A DNA stretch of 64,000 nt, from positions 36,604,438-36,668,437 of the forward strand of contig NC_087071.1 in NCBI RefSeq assembly GCF_963678635.1. Direction: 5' to 3'. Source of the stretch: Symsagittifera roscoffensis. Lineage: Eukaryota > Xenacoelomorpha > Acoela > Convolutidae. Position numbers and translations under genes: made by a program. Shown piece by piece: positions 9,654 to 17,595 of this stretch. The notes beneath the pieces were generated by a model. The model was not told where the DNA came from. It saw nothing but the letters and a program-made list of their open reading frames with translations, and did no database searches. The stretch's first letter is position 1; the number at the start of each line of letters is the position of its first letter.

Positions 9654-9943
9654 CAGGGTTCGAAATACTCTGAAATTTTTGTATCGCATAATTGCGAATC
9701 AGGGTTGCATATTGATTCGCAATCTCCAAAGTTGTATCGCAACATTTTTGAGCCGTTGAATTTTACAGAAACATTTGCAGAAACAGTAATAAGCCATGGT
9801 GCTTTTTCTCGAACTGAACTGAAAATTCGGTGTCGATGACTGCTTTTGATTCGCAGAATTGCGAATCAAAATCAGAAAGTGATTCGCAAATCCCCGATAT
9901 CGATTCGCAAATTGCGATGCGATACGGCTTAATTCGAACCCTG
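9654..9943. mobile_element. hAT-type MITE, 290 bp, perfect 8-bp target duplication
   Basis: Terminal inverted repeats CAGGGTTCGAA / TTCGAACCCTG are exact over 11 bp. The flanks are identical 8-mers, ATTGCAAT at 9,646-9,653 and 9,944-9,951. TIRs starting CAGGG and 8-bp duplications are diagnostic of the hAT superfamily. The interior contains repeated GATTCGCAA words in both orientations, which could fold. It is non-autonomous with no ORF. The intact duplication suggests relatively recent insertion. Confidence 0.8.
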
Positions 9944-9951
9944 ATTGCAAT

Positions 9952-10356
9952 TGAAATGTTTATCGCAAAAAGTGTTGTTTGAGTTTTTCTCAAAATTTTC
10001 TGCGATACATATTCAAAAGCATTATATTACGAAAGCTTTGGCAAGTCTGGGAAAGGCCACAAATTTTGGTGGAGGGGTCGAATCCCAACTCCCTAAACCC
10101 CATGATGGAATACGATTTCAAGGGGAATTCAAATATGTTATTTAGTGTTTTATTGCTAAGATTTTTTTTAATGTGCAAAAAACATTCGTAGTCCTTTATG
10201 ATGGTTAAAGAGGGGAGTTCGACCAGCAAAATTTAGATGTTTTTTTTGTGAGAAAAGCTGAGAAACCTTCCAGAAAAACAAAACAGTCGTAAGCACTAAC
10301 CGCTTGGCAATCAATCACTACGGTACAGAATAATTCAAGAACAGAATGATACATAC
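9952..10356. other. probable intron or 3' sequence of the TIR-like gene
   Basis: No convincing coding signal beyond the splice donor at 10,351-10,356 of the neighbouring minus-strand exon. The next exon on that strand was not identified, so this may be intron or 3' UTR. The minus-strand frame stays open to about 10,205, but composition beyond the donor becomes unlike protein. Confidence 0.4.
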
Positions 10357-10987
10357 CCACATCGAAATGAGCATCGTCGTCGTCGTCACCGGCCTCATCC
10401 AGAACCCGCTGTTTATGCACCAAAATCTGCTCGAGCAGGGTCTTCGATGGTGAAAAGTTACACACCAATCCGAAGACTTCCGACCTCGGTTCTTTAGCCA
10501 AGTATGCCATGCATTTGTCCACCAGCAGATCTCGCACTTTTTGCATAATTTCAGCGTTCAACTTTTTTGTTCCCACGCCTTCCTCGATAAGTTGCAGGAT
10601 ATTAGCCTTGTCTGCTGGTTTTGAGGCCTCTGCGTTTCTGCTGTCAATTTCTGAGTATTTGCTGACAATGAGGTCGGTGTCAGTAATGTTTTCCGCCCAC
10701 GACCCGTCTTCTTCAGCCGTGAAGACGACCTCGAATGGCTTCTTGTGAGTTATGGCAGTGTGAAACTCGTAGATGCACCAGATTCTGGAGAGTGGTACCG
10801 GGTTGTCCCACGGAGACATGACCGCCACGAAATGGTCCGAGTCGCGAATCGGCTGGCCGAACACATTTTTCAGATAATCGGGGCTGACCGTGCCGCCATG
10901 CTGGGGATGGACATAACAGTCGATGTAGAAATATTCGGAGGTTGATTTAGACTGAGAATATTTCAAGAGGGTTTTCAGAAAGCCGGA
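10357..10987 (-). CDS. internal exon of a TIR-like domain host gene
   Basis: On the minus strand an acceptor (TTTTAG, rc of 10,988-10,993) opens an exon that ends at a G|GTATGT donor (rc of 10,351-10,356). It encodes about 210 residues. Early is YFYIDCYVHPQHGG, then VAVMSPWDNP and LSRIWCIYEFHTA, then SEIDSRNAEASKPADK. The order D..H, SPW, S-x-x-WC-x-x-E is what TIR-like folds of this type show, as in proteins that often also carry kinesin-light-chain-type TPRs. This is family knowledge applied by motif, not a search. GC content and lack of repeats differ from the surrounding retroelements, so this is probably host DNA. First and last exons were not found; family B sits upstream and may have disrupted the gene. 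Confidence 0.6.
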
Positions 10988-11740
10988 CTAAAACACATGT
11001 TTCTATTTGTTTTTTATCCAGTTGTTCCAAATATGAAAGATAAAACGACTTAATAGGCGCATAAGTTAACTGAACAATACTTTGCTCAGACGTATTCGAA
11101 TTCTTCACCTATTAAGTAAATAGTGGTAACAAAATATTATTGAAAAACTGGATATTAAAGAAATGTTTGTTCATCATAGGCTGGCACTGGCTTAGTCGGT
11201 ACATGTAACAGCGTAAAAACAACAAAATATAGAGTGGTCATATGAAACAGGGGCGGCTTTAGAACATATTCCGAGGGGTGTAAATTGTTCTAGGGGGTTC
11301 GAGTAGAGTACGGAATTTCGCGTATTGGGTCGGGTCGGGTTTAACCTTTATTGACCATGCTTTTTTAGCAGCAATAAAAGTCTAAATTACGCGTTCCTTA
11401 TGGATGGCATCAGCCAAATTTAGCTTCTTTTGTTCTAAAAGTAAAGTTCGGGTCGGGTCGGGTTTGACAAACGACTGTCGGGTCGCGTTAGGGTGCGAAA
11501 ACAGAGCCCAATGCATATCACTGCTTCACGGTTTTAATGCTAGAAGTAATCTAGTTTTCAAGCCATTCTAAAACGTCTAGTTATTGTTCTGATTTCAAAT
11601 AGAAACAGAAACATGAATTTTTTTATTGCGTTCACAAAATGTGACGCCACCGCCACCACCAAAGAAATATGTTTTAATTCCCTTGCAAAAGGAAGGGAAA
11701 TGCTATTGGAATAATTCGTATAACGTTTTAAGCATTGAGA
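10988..11740. other. non-coding DNA with GGGTCGGGTCGGGTTT direct repeats
   Basis: No gene seen. GGGTCGGGTCGGGTTT occurs at about 11,325 and again at about 11,451 in the same orientation, suggesting a degraded repeat. The true 5' edge of the family B LTR lies somewhere in the later part of this stretch and could not be pinned down because no second LTR copy is available for comparison. Confidence 0.35.
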
Positions 11741-11905
11741 ATTGAAACGACTATTCTCATTCAATACGAATAATAACGATTCCTCTCGTAAAGTACGAGC
11801 ATACGAAACCTTCTTCTCGTAAAATACGAATGTACGAATAAAGAATACGAAGTTAAAAGAAACTTCTCATTTGATACGAAAAGTGGCGTGATTTCCCCAT
11901 TTGAG

Positions 11906-11940
11906 TATAAATAGAAGCTCAAAACTACGAGAATTCATTC
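11906..11940 (+). promoter_or_regulatory. family B LTR core promoter (TATAAATA + TCATTC initiator)
   Basis: TATAAATA at 11,906-11,913 and TCATTC at 11,935-11,940 place the predicted +1 A at 11,937. This spacing is standard for RNA polymerase II. TCATTC matches the arthropod initiator consensus TCAKTY. The four upstream TACGAA repeats look like an enhancer. Confidence 0.6.
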
Positions 11941-12100
11941 CAACAACTTCTCTTCTACCACCACCACCACTCTCCTCAACCACCCCAACCCTTCTCTAAA
12001 ATAATATTCAATCTCAGAGAAAATATTTCCAATCTCACCGTAAAAAATAAATATTGAGTCAAAAGGCAACTTGCTGTAAATTCATACTAACTTCTTTTCT

Positions 12101-12106
12101 AATAAA
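12101..12106 (+). terminator. poly(A) signal AATAAA in family B LTR
   Basis: AATAAA lies about 165 bases after the predicted start site, fitting the R/U5 layout of an LTR. A second AATAAA at 12,210-12,215 abuts the PBS and is less plausible. Confidence 0.5.
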
Positions 12107-12216
12107 ATATTTCTCAGTGAATTTTAGATTTACTTTCTAAGATAGAAAGTAGAAAGGACCCTTTATTCCTAGCAAGCGTTTTGTCCGACGTATATAGTTT
12201 TGCTAGCGTAATAAAT

Positions 12217-12234
12217 TGGTGCGACCAGTGAGGC
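12217..12234 (+). promoter_or_regulatory. primer-binding site, family B
   Basis: TGGTGCGACCAGTGAGGC begins with the obligatory TGG (complement of tRNA CCA) directly after the LTR end. The complementary tRNA 3' end would be ...GTCGCACCA; the isoacceptor was not identified. A 202-base leader follows before the Gag ATG. Confidence 0.6.
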
Positions 12235-12436
12235 TTACCTTCTAAAAATTCGCTAAAATTGCTAAAGTCTCAAAAAGAGATAAAAAGCAAAGATTTCAAT
12301 TCTCAAACTGGAGAATTGTTGAAATTTCTCTTACAAATAAAGAGAAGTAATAAATTTCCAAATCGGAAATTTAAGTTTTCTAAATAAATTTATAAATTTT
12401 TCTATCTCTCTTTTTAAGTTCTAAACTAAATATAAA

Positions 12437-13840
12437 ATGGCTGTTACCCCAATATCCCATCCCAATTTGTCTTTAATGACATTTTCGGGAAACGATCCGA
12501 ACCAAAATGCTACAGCTTTTTGGATTTCAGTTCAAAACAAAATTCTTTTCTCATTAGGTCAAAGACCTGCTGATAATGATGCGCGACGTAGCTATGATAG
12601 CAGACAACGATCCCTATTCGGATCATTGTTAACTGATACATCTCTTGAATGGTTCAATGATAATGTAACCAATGCTACCACATGGGCACAACTCAAAGAT
12701 CTCTTCCTAAACAGATTCACTGACGGACGAGATCAATTCAAACATAGAATTGATGCTGAAAATGCAGCTCGCCAAGATGGCGAATTAATAAAAAATTACT
12801 TCCACAGAATTAATTCTTCTGTAGATAGAGGATGGCCCGAAAGTATTGATGAAACCGTTCATGCTACTGAAGCTGCTCAAAATGCTGAGAGAACTATACA
12901 AAACAGACAAAGAAGTCAAAAGTATATTGATTTCTCAATTAAGGGACTAAGACCTCTAGCCCTTAAACAAAAAGCTCATGAATACATGATAGAGCATCCA
13001 AATGCCAACTGGGATCAATTCACAAATCATGTAATCACTAAGGATCTAACATTCATTGTTGCTATTGATCCTGCTAATAAGTCAACAACGGATAAAATGA
13101 CTTCATTAGAAACTCAAATTAAAGAACTAACTAAATTGATCAAGAATCAAGAAGTTAGTGCAATCAATGACCAAACTTCATTTCAACGACGTCACCCTGA
13201 CATCAAGGGAAGACCTAATAGTACACGATTCTGCGAATATTGCAGAATGAATGGACATTCTATATCTAGATGTTCAAAAAAACAAGTTCAGGACGAAGTA
13301 AATAAGTTGCGAAAAGAACTCACAACAAAAAATGAACGAAGAGTTTCATTTGAAACTGATTATAAACGAAATCGAAGACCGAATAACTTCCCTAACCAGA
13401 GTAACACTAACCCAAGCAACCGGTTTTGGGATAACCAAAACAGAAATACTAACAATTCAAATCCTAGCCAAAATAACTATGGCATTCGCCATAATTATAA
13501 CTACAATGGAAACAATTTCCAAAAGGCTAATGCACAATCGTCTTTCAATACCAAAAGGCCCCAAACCTATGATGATAGGTATCCCAGAGAGAACAAATTC
13601 AGAGAAAATGAACAAGTTGCTAAACAGTTCTACGACCAAGAAAATAGACAATTCAATAGTAACCCTAGAGGTCGACCATATAACACTGGAAACTATAATA
13701 GCAATAATAGTCGAGACTCGACACGATCTCAATCACCAAATTTTAGACCGAATCAAATACAGTCTGAAACCTCCCACTGGGTTGAGGATGAAGTCAATTA
13801 CTGTGATGCGATCACTGATTTCTTTCCTTTAAACTATTAA
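12437..13840 (+). CDS. gag: Gag polyprotein, family B
   Basis: The 467 residues form the virus-like particle shell and bind RNA. Residues ~10-230 look like a retrotransposon capsid (TAFWISVQNKI, LEWFNDN, WAQLKDLFLNRF, Ty3-like helical core). A zinc knuckle follows at C266-x2-C269-x4-H274-x4-C279, in FCEYCRMNGHSISRC. The C-terminal ~170 residues are rich in Asn, Arg and Gln. The ATG at 12,437 is the first good start after the leader. The frame is uninterrupted. The stop (TAA, 13,838-13,840) comes two codons after the TTTAAAC slip site, which passes ribosomes into Pol. Confidence 0.92.
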   Translation: MAVTPISHPNLSLMTFSGNDPNQNATAFWISVQNKILFSLGQRPADNDARRSYDSRQRSLFGSLLTDTSLEWFNDNVTNATTWAQLKDLFLNRFTDGRDQFKHRIDAENAARQDGELIKNYFHRINSSVDRGWPESIDETVHATEAAQNAERTIQNRQRSQKYIDFSIKGLRPLALKQKAHEYMIEHPNANWDQFTNHVITKDLTFIVAIDPANKSTTDKMTSLETQIKELTKLIKNQEVSAINDQTSFQRRHPDIKGRPNSTRFCEYCRMNGHSISRCSKKQVQDEVNKLRKELTTKNERRVSFETDYKRNRRPNNFPNQSNTNPSNRFWDNQNRNTNNSNPSQNNYGIRHNYNYNGNNFQKANAQSSFNTKRPQTYDDRYPRENKFRENEQVAKQFYDQENRQFNSNPRGRPYNTGNYNSNNSRDSTRSQSPNFRPNQIQSETSHWVEDEVNYCDAITDFFPLNY

Positions 13841-13917
13841 AGTCTCCGAAACCGAGCGATGATAGTAATCCTAAATCAAGGATATATCTTAGCTTATATC
13901 ATTTTGCCACCGGAGAC
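13828..13917 (+). promoter_or_regulatory. programmed -1 frameshift signal, Gag to Pol
   Basis: TTTAAAC at 13,828-13,834 is in the correct phase (Gag codons TTA AAC). After a 7-base spacer, GTCTCCG (13,842-13,848) pairs exactly with CGGAGAC (13,911-13,917). Within the loop ATGATA/TATCAT and ATCCT/AGGAT can also pair, giving an extended stem. The Pol frame is -1 relative to Gag and open from the slip site. Slippery heptamer, spacing and stem all match known signals. Confidence 0.82.
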
Positions 13918-16900
13918 AAAAATAATAATAGTGGACTCGAAATTGAATTCATGATTGACCCAGGATCAACTTGTAGTATCATAAACTACCCAACTTATCA
14001 GGAATTGGAAAAATTAGGTCGAAAAATGACAATTTACCGATCCAAAATTAAAGCAAAGACTTATAATGGATCTGATAGACGTATGTTTGGCCATACATCT
14101 ATCCAATTTTGTTTCGACACTGATGGAAAATACCCATCCAACCATAAAGTGTGGATAACTGAAGAAAAGACTGCTAATCTATTAGGAGTAGACTTTTGTC
14201 ATCTCTTCTTAAAAGCTCTCTACTTTGATATCCCCGCAGTTGAGCTCAAATCGAAAGAAGGTGTTATATCCTACGGGTTGATGAACAACGATAAAGAATA
14301 TCCCAACGTTTCAAAAATTGTCTCAAGTAACTTGAAAGAACCCTTGTTCATTCCAGCACGCTCTACATACTTATACAAACACTTGGCCGAACCAAATTCA
14401 TACTTCGAAAAAGGAACTACATTCCTGCCTCATAAAAATACAACCAAAACCGAATTGGTTTTCATTAATTCAGTTTGTACTCAAATTGAGCAGAGCCTAC
14501 CTATCCTAATTGAGAATCAGAAAGATCATCCTGTCACACTAAACAAGTGTGTACTAGGCTATGCAGTAACTGATATTCAAGGATACGAGGATAAAATATT
14601 TGCCATCCACGATTGTGATGAGTTCACAACGAGAAATTTAAACGAAAGTTCGGAATTCGATAGCTGTTTCATGCTAAACACTGTTGTCAATACAACACAG
14701 GAAAGCAATACCCAATTATCCGGCCCCTGTCTACAATATGTAGACTTCAAAAAAAGGTCCATATTCGAATCGAATATGCCCATTGCCCATACAATCTCTG
14801 CAGATAGAGCAATGAAAAAAAGGTTTGCTGAATCAATTAGCAAAAGGTATCCTGAGCTACGACACTTTTGTAACTCAATACATGCTAACATTAATGATAT
14901 TCTCATCTTCACTGATCCAAAATCTGGACAAATCGTATATAACCTGATTACCAAACAGAGGTACTTTCAGAAACCCACTTACGACGCTATATTCAACACC
15001 TTGTCCGAAATGAAAGATCATGCTATAGCAAATAACATTCGATCTATCGCAATGCCCAAAATTGCTTGTGGCTTAGATAAAATGAATTGGGAAGAAGTTT
15101 CCAAAATCCTTGTCGATGTATTCCAACATTCTGGAATTACAATATTTGTCTATGTTTCAGGACGAGAAATCAAGGACATGCCTGCCCTTGAAGTGTTTGA
15201 TACAGAAAACGTATCAGAAATATTTGAACAAATTGGTTCAGATATAGTCAAAATATGCAAAAATGAAAACGAAATAGCAACCGACTTTTCCAATGATGCA
15301 AAGAACCTTTGCAGGCCTCCCTTGAAAGAACAATTTAAAAAGTATCAAAACAAAGAACATAATGATCGGCTAATTGCCTTTCTAGTCAACGAAACGTTTA
15401 CCCAATACTCCTCAATTGATAAGGACAATAGTAGTACTTTGGAAAAAATCGAAACTACTATTAAATTCTTATCTGATTTCGACTTCACACAAAGTGATAT
15501 ATCGGATGATGAATTTGCAGATCTAATTCAAATGCTGATAGAGGATCAAGATGTTTATTCTCATCACAAATATGATATTGGAAAAACAAAACATAAATTC
15601 CACATACCACTCAAAAAGGACGCAACGTTCAAAAAACAACGACTGAGTAAAATCCCAGTCCATCTAAGAGATAAATTGGACAAGTTAATGGATGAATTAA
15701 TCCAAGCAGGCATAGTCAGAGAACTAAATGAAAAAGATGATATGAACTCATGGTTCGTAAATCCAGTCATCATTCTTCCAAAAAAAGACTACGTTAAGTT
15801 GGTCTTGGATGCTAGGTATCTAAACTCAATCACAGATACTAGCAATTGTAGTTGGCCATTAGAACCACTACAAGTTCTCATGACCCGAATAAATGAATCA
15901 TACTTCACAAGTAGTGATCTCTCTTGCGCCTACCATCAAGTAACCCTAACAGATGAGGCCCAGAAATTAACAAGCTTTATTGTAGGAGGTAGACAATATA
16001 CCTACCAAGTTGGTTTCTATGGCTTGAAACCACTTCCAAATTTCTTCAGTAAATTAATGAGATATGCATTCGGACCCCTCATTAAAGAAAAAAAAGCAAT
16101 CACTTACATAGACGACACTCTGTTACAGAGTCAAAATAAAAATGAAGTGTTTGACACAATTCGAGAATATCATTCTCTTTTACGCAAGGCAAACTTAAAA
16201 GCTGCTCCTGACAAAACCTTTTTCTTCCTAAGAAAGGTTAAATTTCTAGGCCACGTTGTCTCTAAAGATGGTCTTTCTCCAATCGCTTCACGAATCGATG
16301 ACATAAAAAAATTGAAATCCCCTGAATCAAAAACAGAAGTTCTAGGAGTATTAGGTGTCATGGGATTCTACAGCACATACATCATCAATTATCATGTGGA
16401 CGCAGTATGTCTATATGAACTAGCAAACAGTAGCGATAAGTTTCAATGGCTACCATGCCATGAAGAAGTTTTTCAGAAACTGAAAGACAAATTCTGTCAT
16501 GATATTTCAAATGCTATACCTAATGTAAACTACCCATTCCACATTCATGCCGACTCCTCAAATGTAGGAACCGGGTGTATACTCATCCAAGACTTACCTG
16601 AAGGGAAAAGAATTGTTTCTGCCAATTCTAGAGTCTTTGATAAAGCTGAGCAGAAAATGTCTACTCAACATCGTGAACTATGTGGAATAATATCTGCTTT
16701 GCAAACCTATGAATTCTACATTATAGGTTCACCCTTTCCTCTATACCTATATTGCGACCACAGACCTATTCTCTTCTTATGGTCCAGAAAAGGACAACTT
16801 TCTCATAGATTTTTCAAGTATCAAGTCGTATTGACCAAATTCAACAATTTGAAAATAATCTATACTCCAGGTTCAAACCTAGCCTTTCCTGACTTATTGA

Positions 16901-17310
16901 GCCGAAATGTGCCCATCGCTGATATCAAAAGATATCAACTTGAACACAAAACCATTCCAAATGATATAAAGTTCATCCTAGACAATGGAGAACAAATATG
17001 TTATTCAGTACTCCACAAAGATGATAACATATGTCAAAACGATTGCTATCCAGTCATTGCTCAAGTGCAAGGCGGAAAAAAGAAATTAATCAACATAAGT
17101 GACAGAGGAGACTTCAGCATTGAAGATGCTCCAGAATATTTTGAAGAATCTTGTAGTGCAATTCAAAATATAACAGATTTCTTCCGATTTGGCAAACAAA
17201 TCAATCAAATCAAACGACTACCTATACCAGATATAAATGATCAAAACATTTATGAAGAAATTCCAGATGAAGTATCTGCACTTGATGATCCTTTGGAAAA
17301 TTCAGAATGA
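13834..17310 (+). CDS. pol: Pol polyprotein, family B: protease, macrodomain, reverse transcriptase, RNase H
   Basis: Read by -1 frameshift; an internal ATG is at 13,951 (numbering below starts there). Aspartic protease: IDPGSTCSII near residues 2-11, an unusual DPG in place of DTG/DSG. A TARG1-like macrodomain occupies ~262-406. Reverse transcriptase spans ~560-735, with LVLDARYLN, SSDLSCAYHQV and catalytic YIDD at 719-722. RNase H spans ~845-990 with acidic residues in HADSSN, QHRELCG, YCDHRPI and FPDLLSRN. The frame ends at TGA (17,308-17,310), but the same frame continues open afterwards, so this is an in-frame stop between RNase H and integrase. Either a leaky stop (TGA C context) or a lesion; a lesion is more likely given the nearby frameshift. 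Confidence 0.9.
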   Translation, partial: LLKSPKPSDDSNPKSRIYLSLYHFATGDKNNNSGLEIEFMIDPGSTCSIINYPTYQELEKLGRKMTIYRSKIKAKTYNGSDRRMFGHTSIQFCFDTDGKYPSNHKVWITEEKTANLLGVDFCHLFLKALYFDIPAVELKSKEGVISYGLMNNDKEYPNVSKIVSSNLKEPLFIPARSTYLYKHLAEPNSYFEKGTTFLPHKNTTKTELVFINSVCTQIEQSLPILIENQKDHPVTLNKCVLGYAVTDIQGYEDKIFAIHDCDEFTTRNLNESSEFDSCFMLNTVVNTTQESNTQLSGPCLQYVDFKKRSIFESNMPIAHTISADRAMKKRFAESISKRYPELRHFCNSIHANINDILIFTDPKSGQIVYNLITKQRYFQKPTYDAIFNTLSEMKDHAIANNIRSIAMPKIACGLDKMNWEEVSKILVDVFQHSGITIFVYVSGREIKDMPALEVFDTENVSEIFEQIGSDIVKICKNENEIATDFSNDAKNLCRPPLKEQFKKYQNKEHNDRLIAFLVNETFTQYSSIDKDNSSTLEKIETTIKFLSDFDFTQSDISDDEFADLIQMLIEDQDVYSHHKYDIGKTKHKFHIPLKKDATFKKQRLSKIPVHLRDKLDKLMDELIQAGIVRELNEKDDMNSWFVNPVIILPKKDYVKLVLDARYLNSITDTSNCSWPLEPLQVLMTRINESYFTSSDLSCAYHQVTLTDEAQKLTSFIVGGRQYTYQVGFYGLKPLPNFFSKLMRYAFGPLIKEKKAITYIDDTLLQSQNKNEVFDTIREYHSLLRKANLKAAPDKTFFFLRKVKFLGHVVSKDGLSPIASRIDDIKKLKSPESKTEVLGVLGVMGFYSTYIINYHVDAVCLYELANSSDKFQWLPCHEEVFQKLKDKFCHDISNAIPNVNYPFHIHADSSNVGTGCILIQDLPEGKRIVSANSRVFDKAEQKMSTQHRELCGIISALQTYEFYIIGSPFPLYLYCDHRPILFLWSRKGQLSHRFFKYQVVLTKFNNLKIIYTPGSNLAFPDLLSRNVPIADIKRYQLEHKTIPNDIKFILDNGEQICYSVLHKDDNICQNDCYPVIAQVQGGKKKLINISDRGDFSIEDAPEYFEESCSAIQNITDFFRFGKQINQIKRLPIPDINDQNIYEEIPDEVSALDDPLENSE
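14735..15169 (+). other. TARG1/OARD1-like macrodomain embedded in gypsy Pol
   Basis: Macrodomains of the TARG1 (OARD1) class bind ADP-ribose and remove it from glutamate, or deacylate O-acyl-ADP-ribose. Here the hallmarks are AHTISAD near the start, LITKQR with Lys335, QKPTY, and IAMPKIACGLDKMNW with Asp376, then VDVFQ and an ending IFVYV strand. Lys335 and Asp376 are 41 residues apart, equal to the catalytic Lys84 and Asp125 of human TARG1. The glycine-containing substrate loop after HTISAD is replaced by an AMKKRF stretch, so binding may differ. Sits between protease and reverse transcriptase in one uninterrupted frame. Similarity was judged by eye, not by search. Confidence 0.85.
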
Positions 17311-17595
17311 CTTGACTTATATGAGGGCAATGTTGAGAATAACTTTCTCAACGATCTGGTTAAAGCAAAAACTGAGTTTGCTGCCAAAACAAGATCTTTG
17401 AAATTAATCGAATCCCTAAGTCTCCAATCTGAACAAAATAAATCAGATTCTCTTGAACTGATAGCAAAAATGACCGACTTTGCTAAAGAAGCAATTTTAG
17501 ACGTTGAAACAATTATGCAAGAGCAGTGTAACGATACTGTAATCATAGATATCAAAAACTGCATAAAGCAAAACGAAAAGCCAGAAAGAAACAAA
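17311..17595 (+). CDS. Pol linker between RNase H and integrase, after in-frame TGA
   Basis: The frame of the main Pol ORF continues open after the TGA through about 95 codons, including LIESLSLQSEQNK and an acidic helix-like segment. It leads into an A9 run at 17,590-17,598, beyond which the integrase is read in a different frame. This shows that Pol and integrase were one polyprotein, now broken by one stop and one frameshift. No conserved domain is seen. Confidence 0.6.

Larger units (their letters stand above)
11741..12216 (+). repeat. 5' LTR of family B gypsy element (5' edge uncertain)
   Basis: The end is defined by the primer-binding site at 12,217. U3 holds at least four imperfect copies of a TCTCRTWWRATACGAA-like word (about 11,754; 11,783; 11,813; 11,861) upstream of a TATA box. 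R probably starts at 11,937 (TCATTC initiator, A31 bases after the TATA box begins). AATAAA at 12,101-12,106 marks the poly(A) signal, and U5 ends ...AATAAAT. No matching 3' LTR is found downstream of 24,257, so the far end is lost or too diverged. Confidence 0.6.

Noticed and set aside
10205-10356. Extension of the TIR-like exon to the in-frame stop at 10,205
   Set aside because: A good G|GTATGT donor precedes it and the translated extension is low-complexity and unlike the domain.
11300-11500. GGGTCGGGTCGGGTTT pairs as telomeric repeats
   Set aside because: Only two short clusters separated by unique DNA; no array.
13332-13832. 166-codon frame overlapping Gag
   Set aside because: Out-of-frame shadow of the Asn/Arg-rich Gag tail with no independent evidence.
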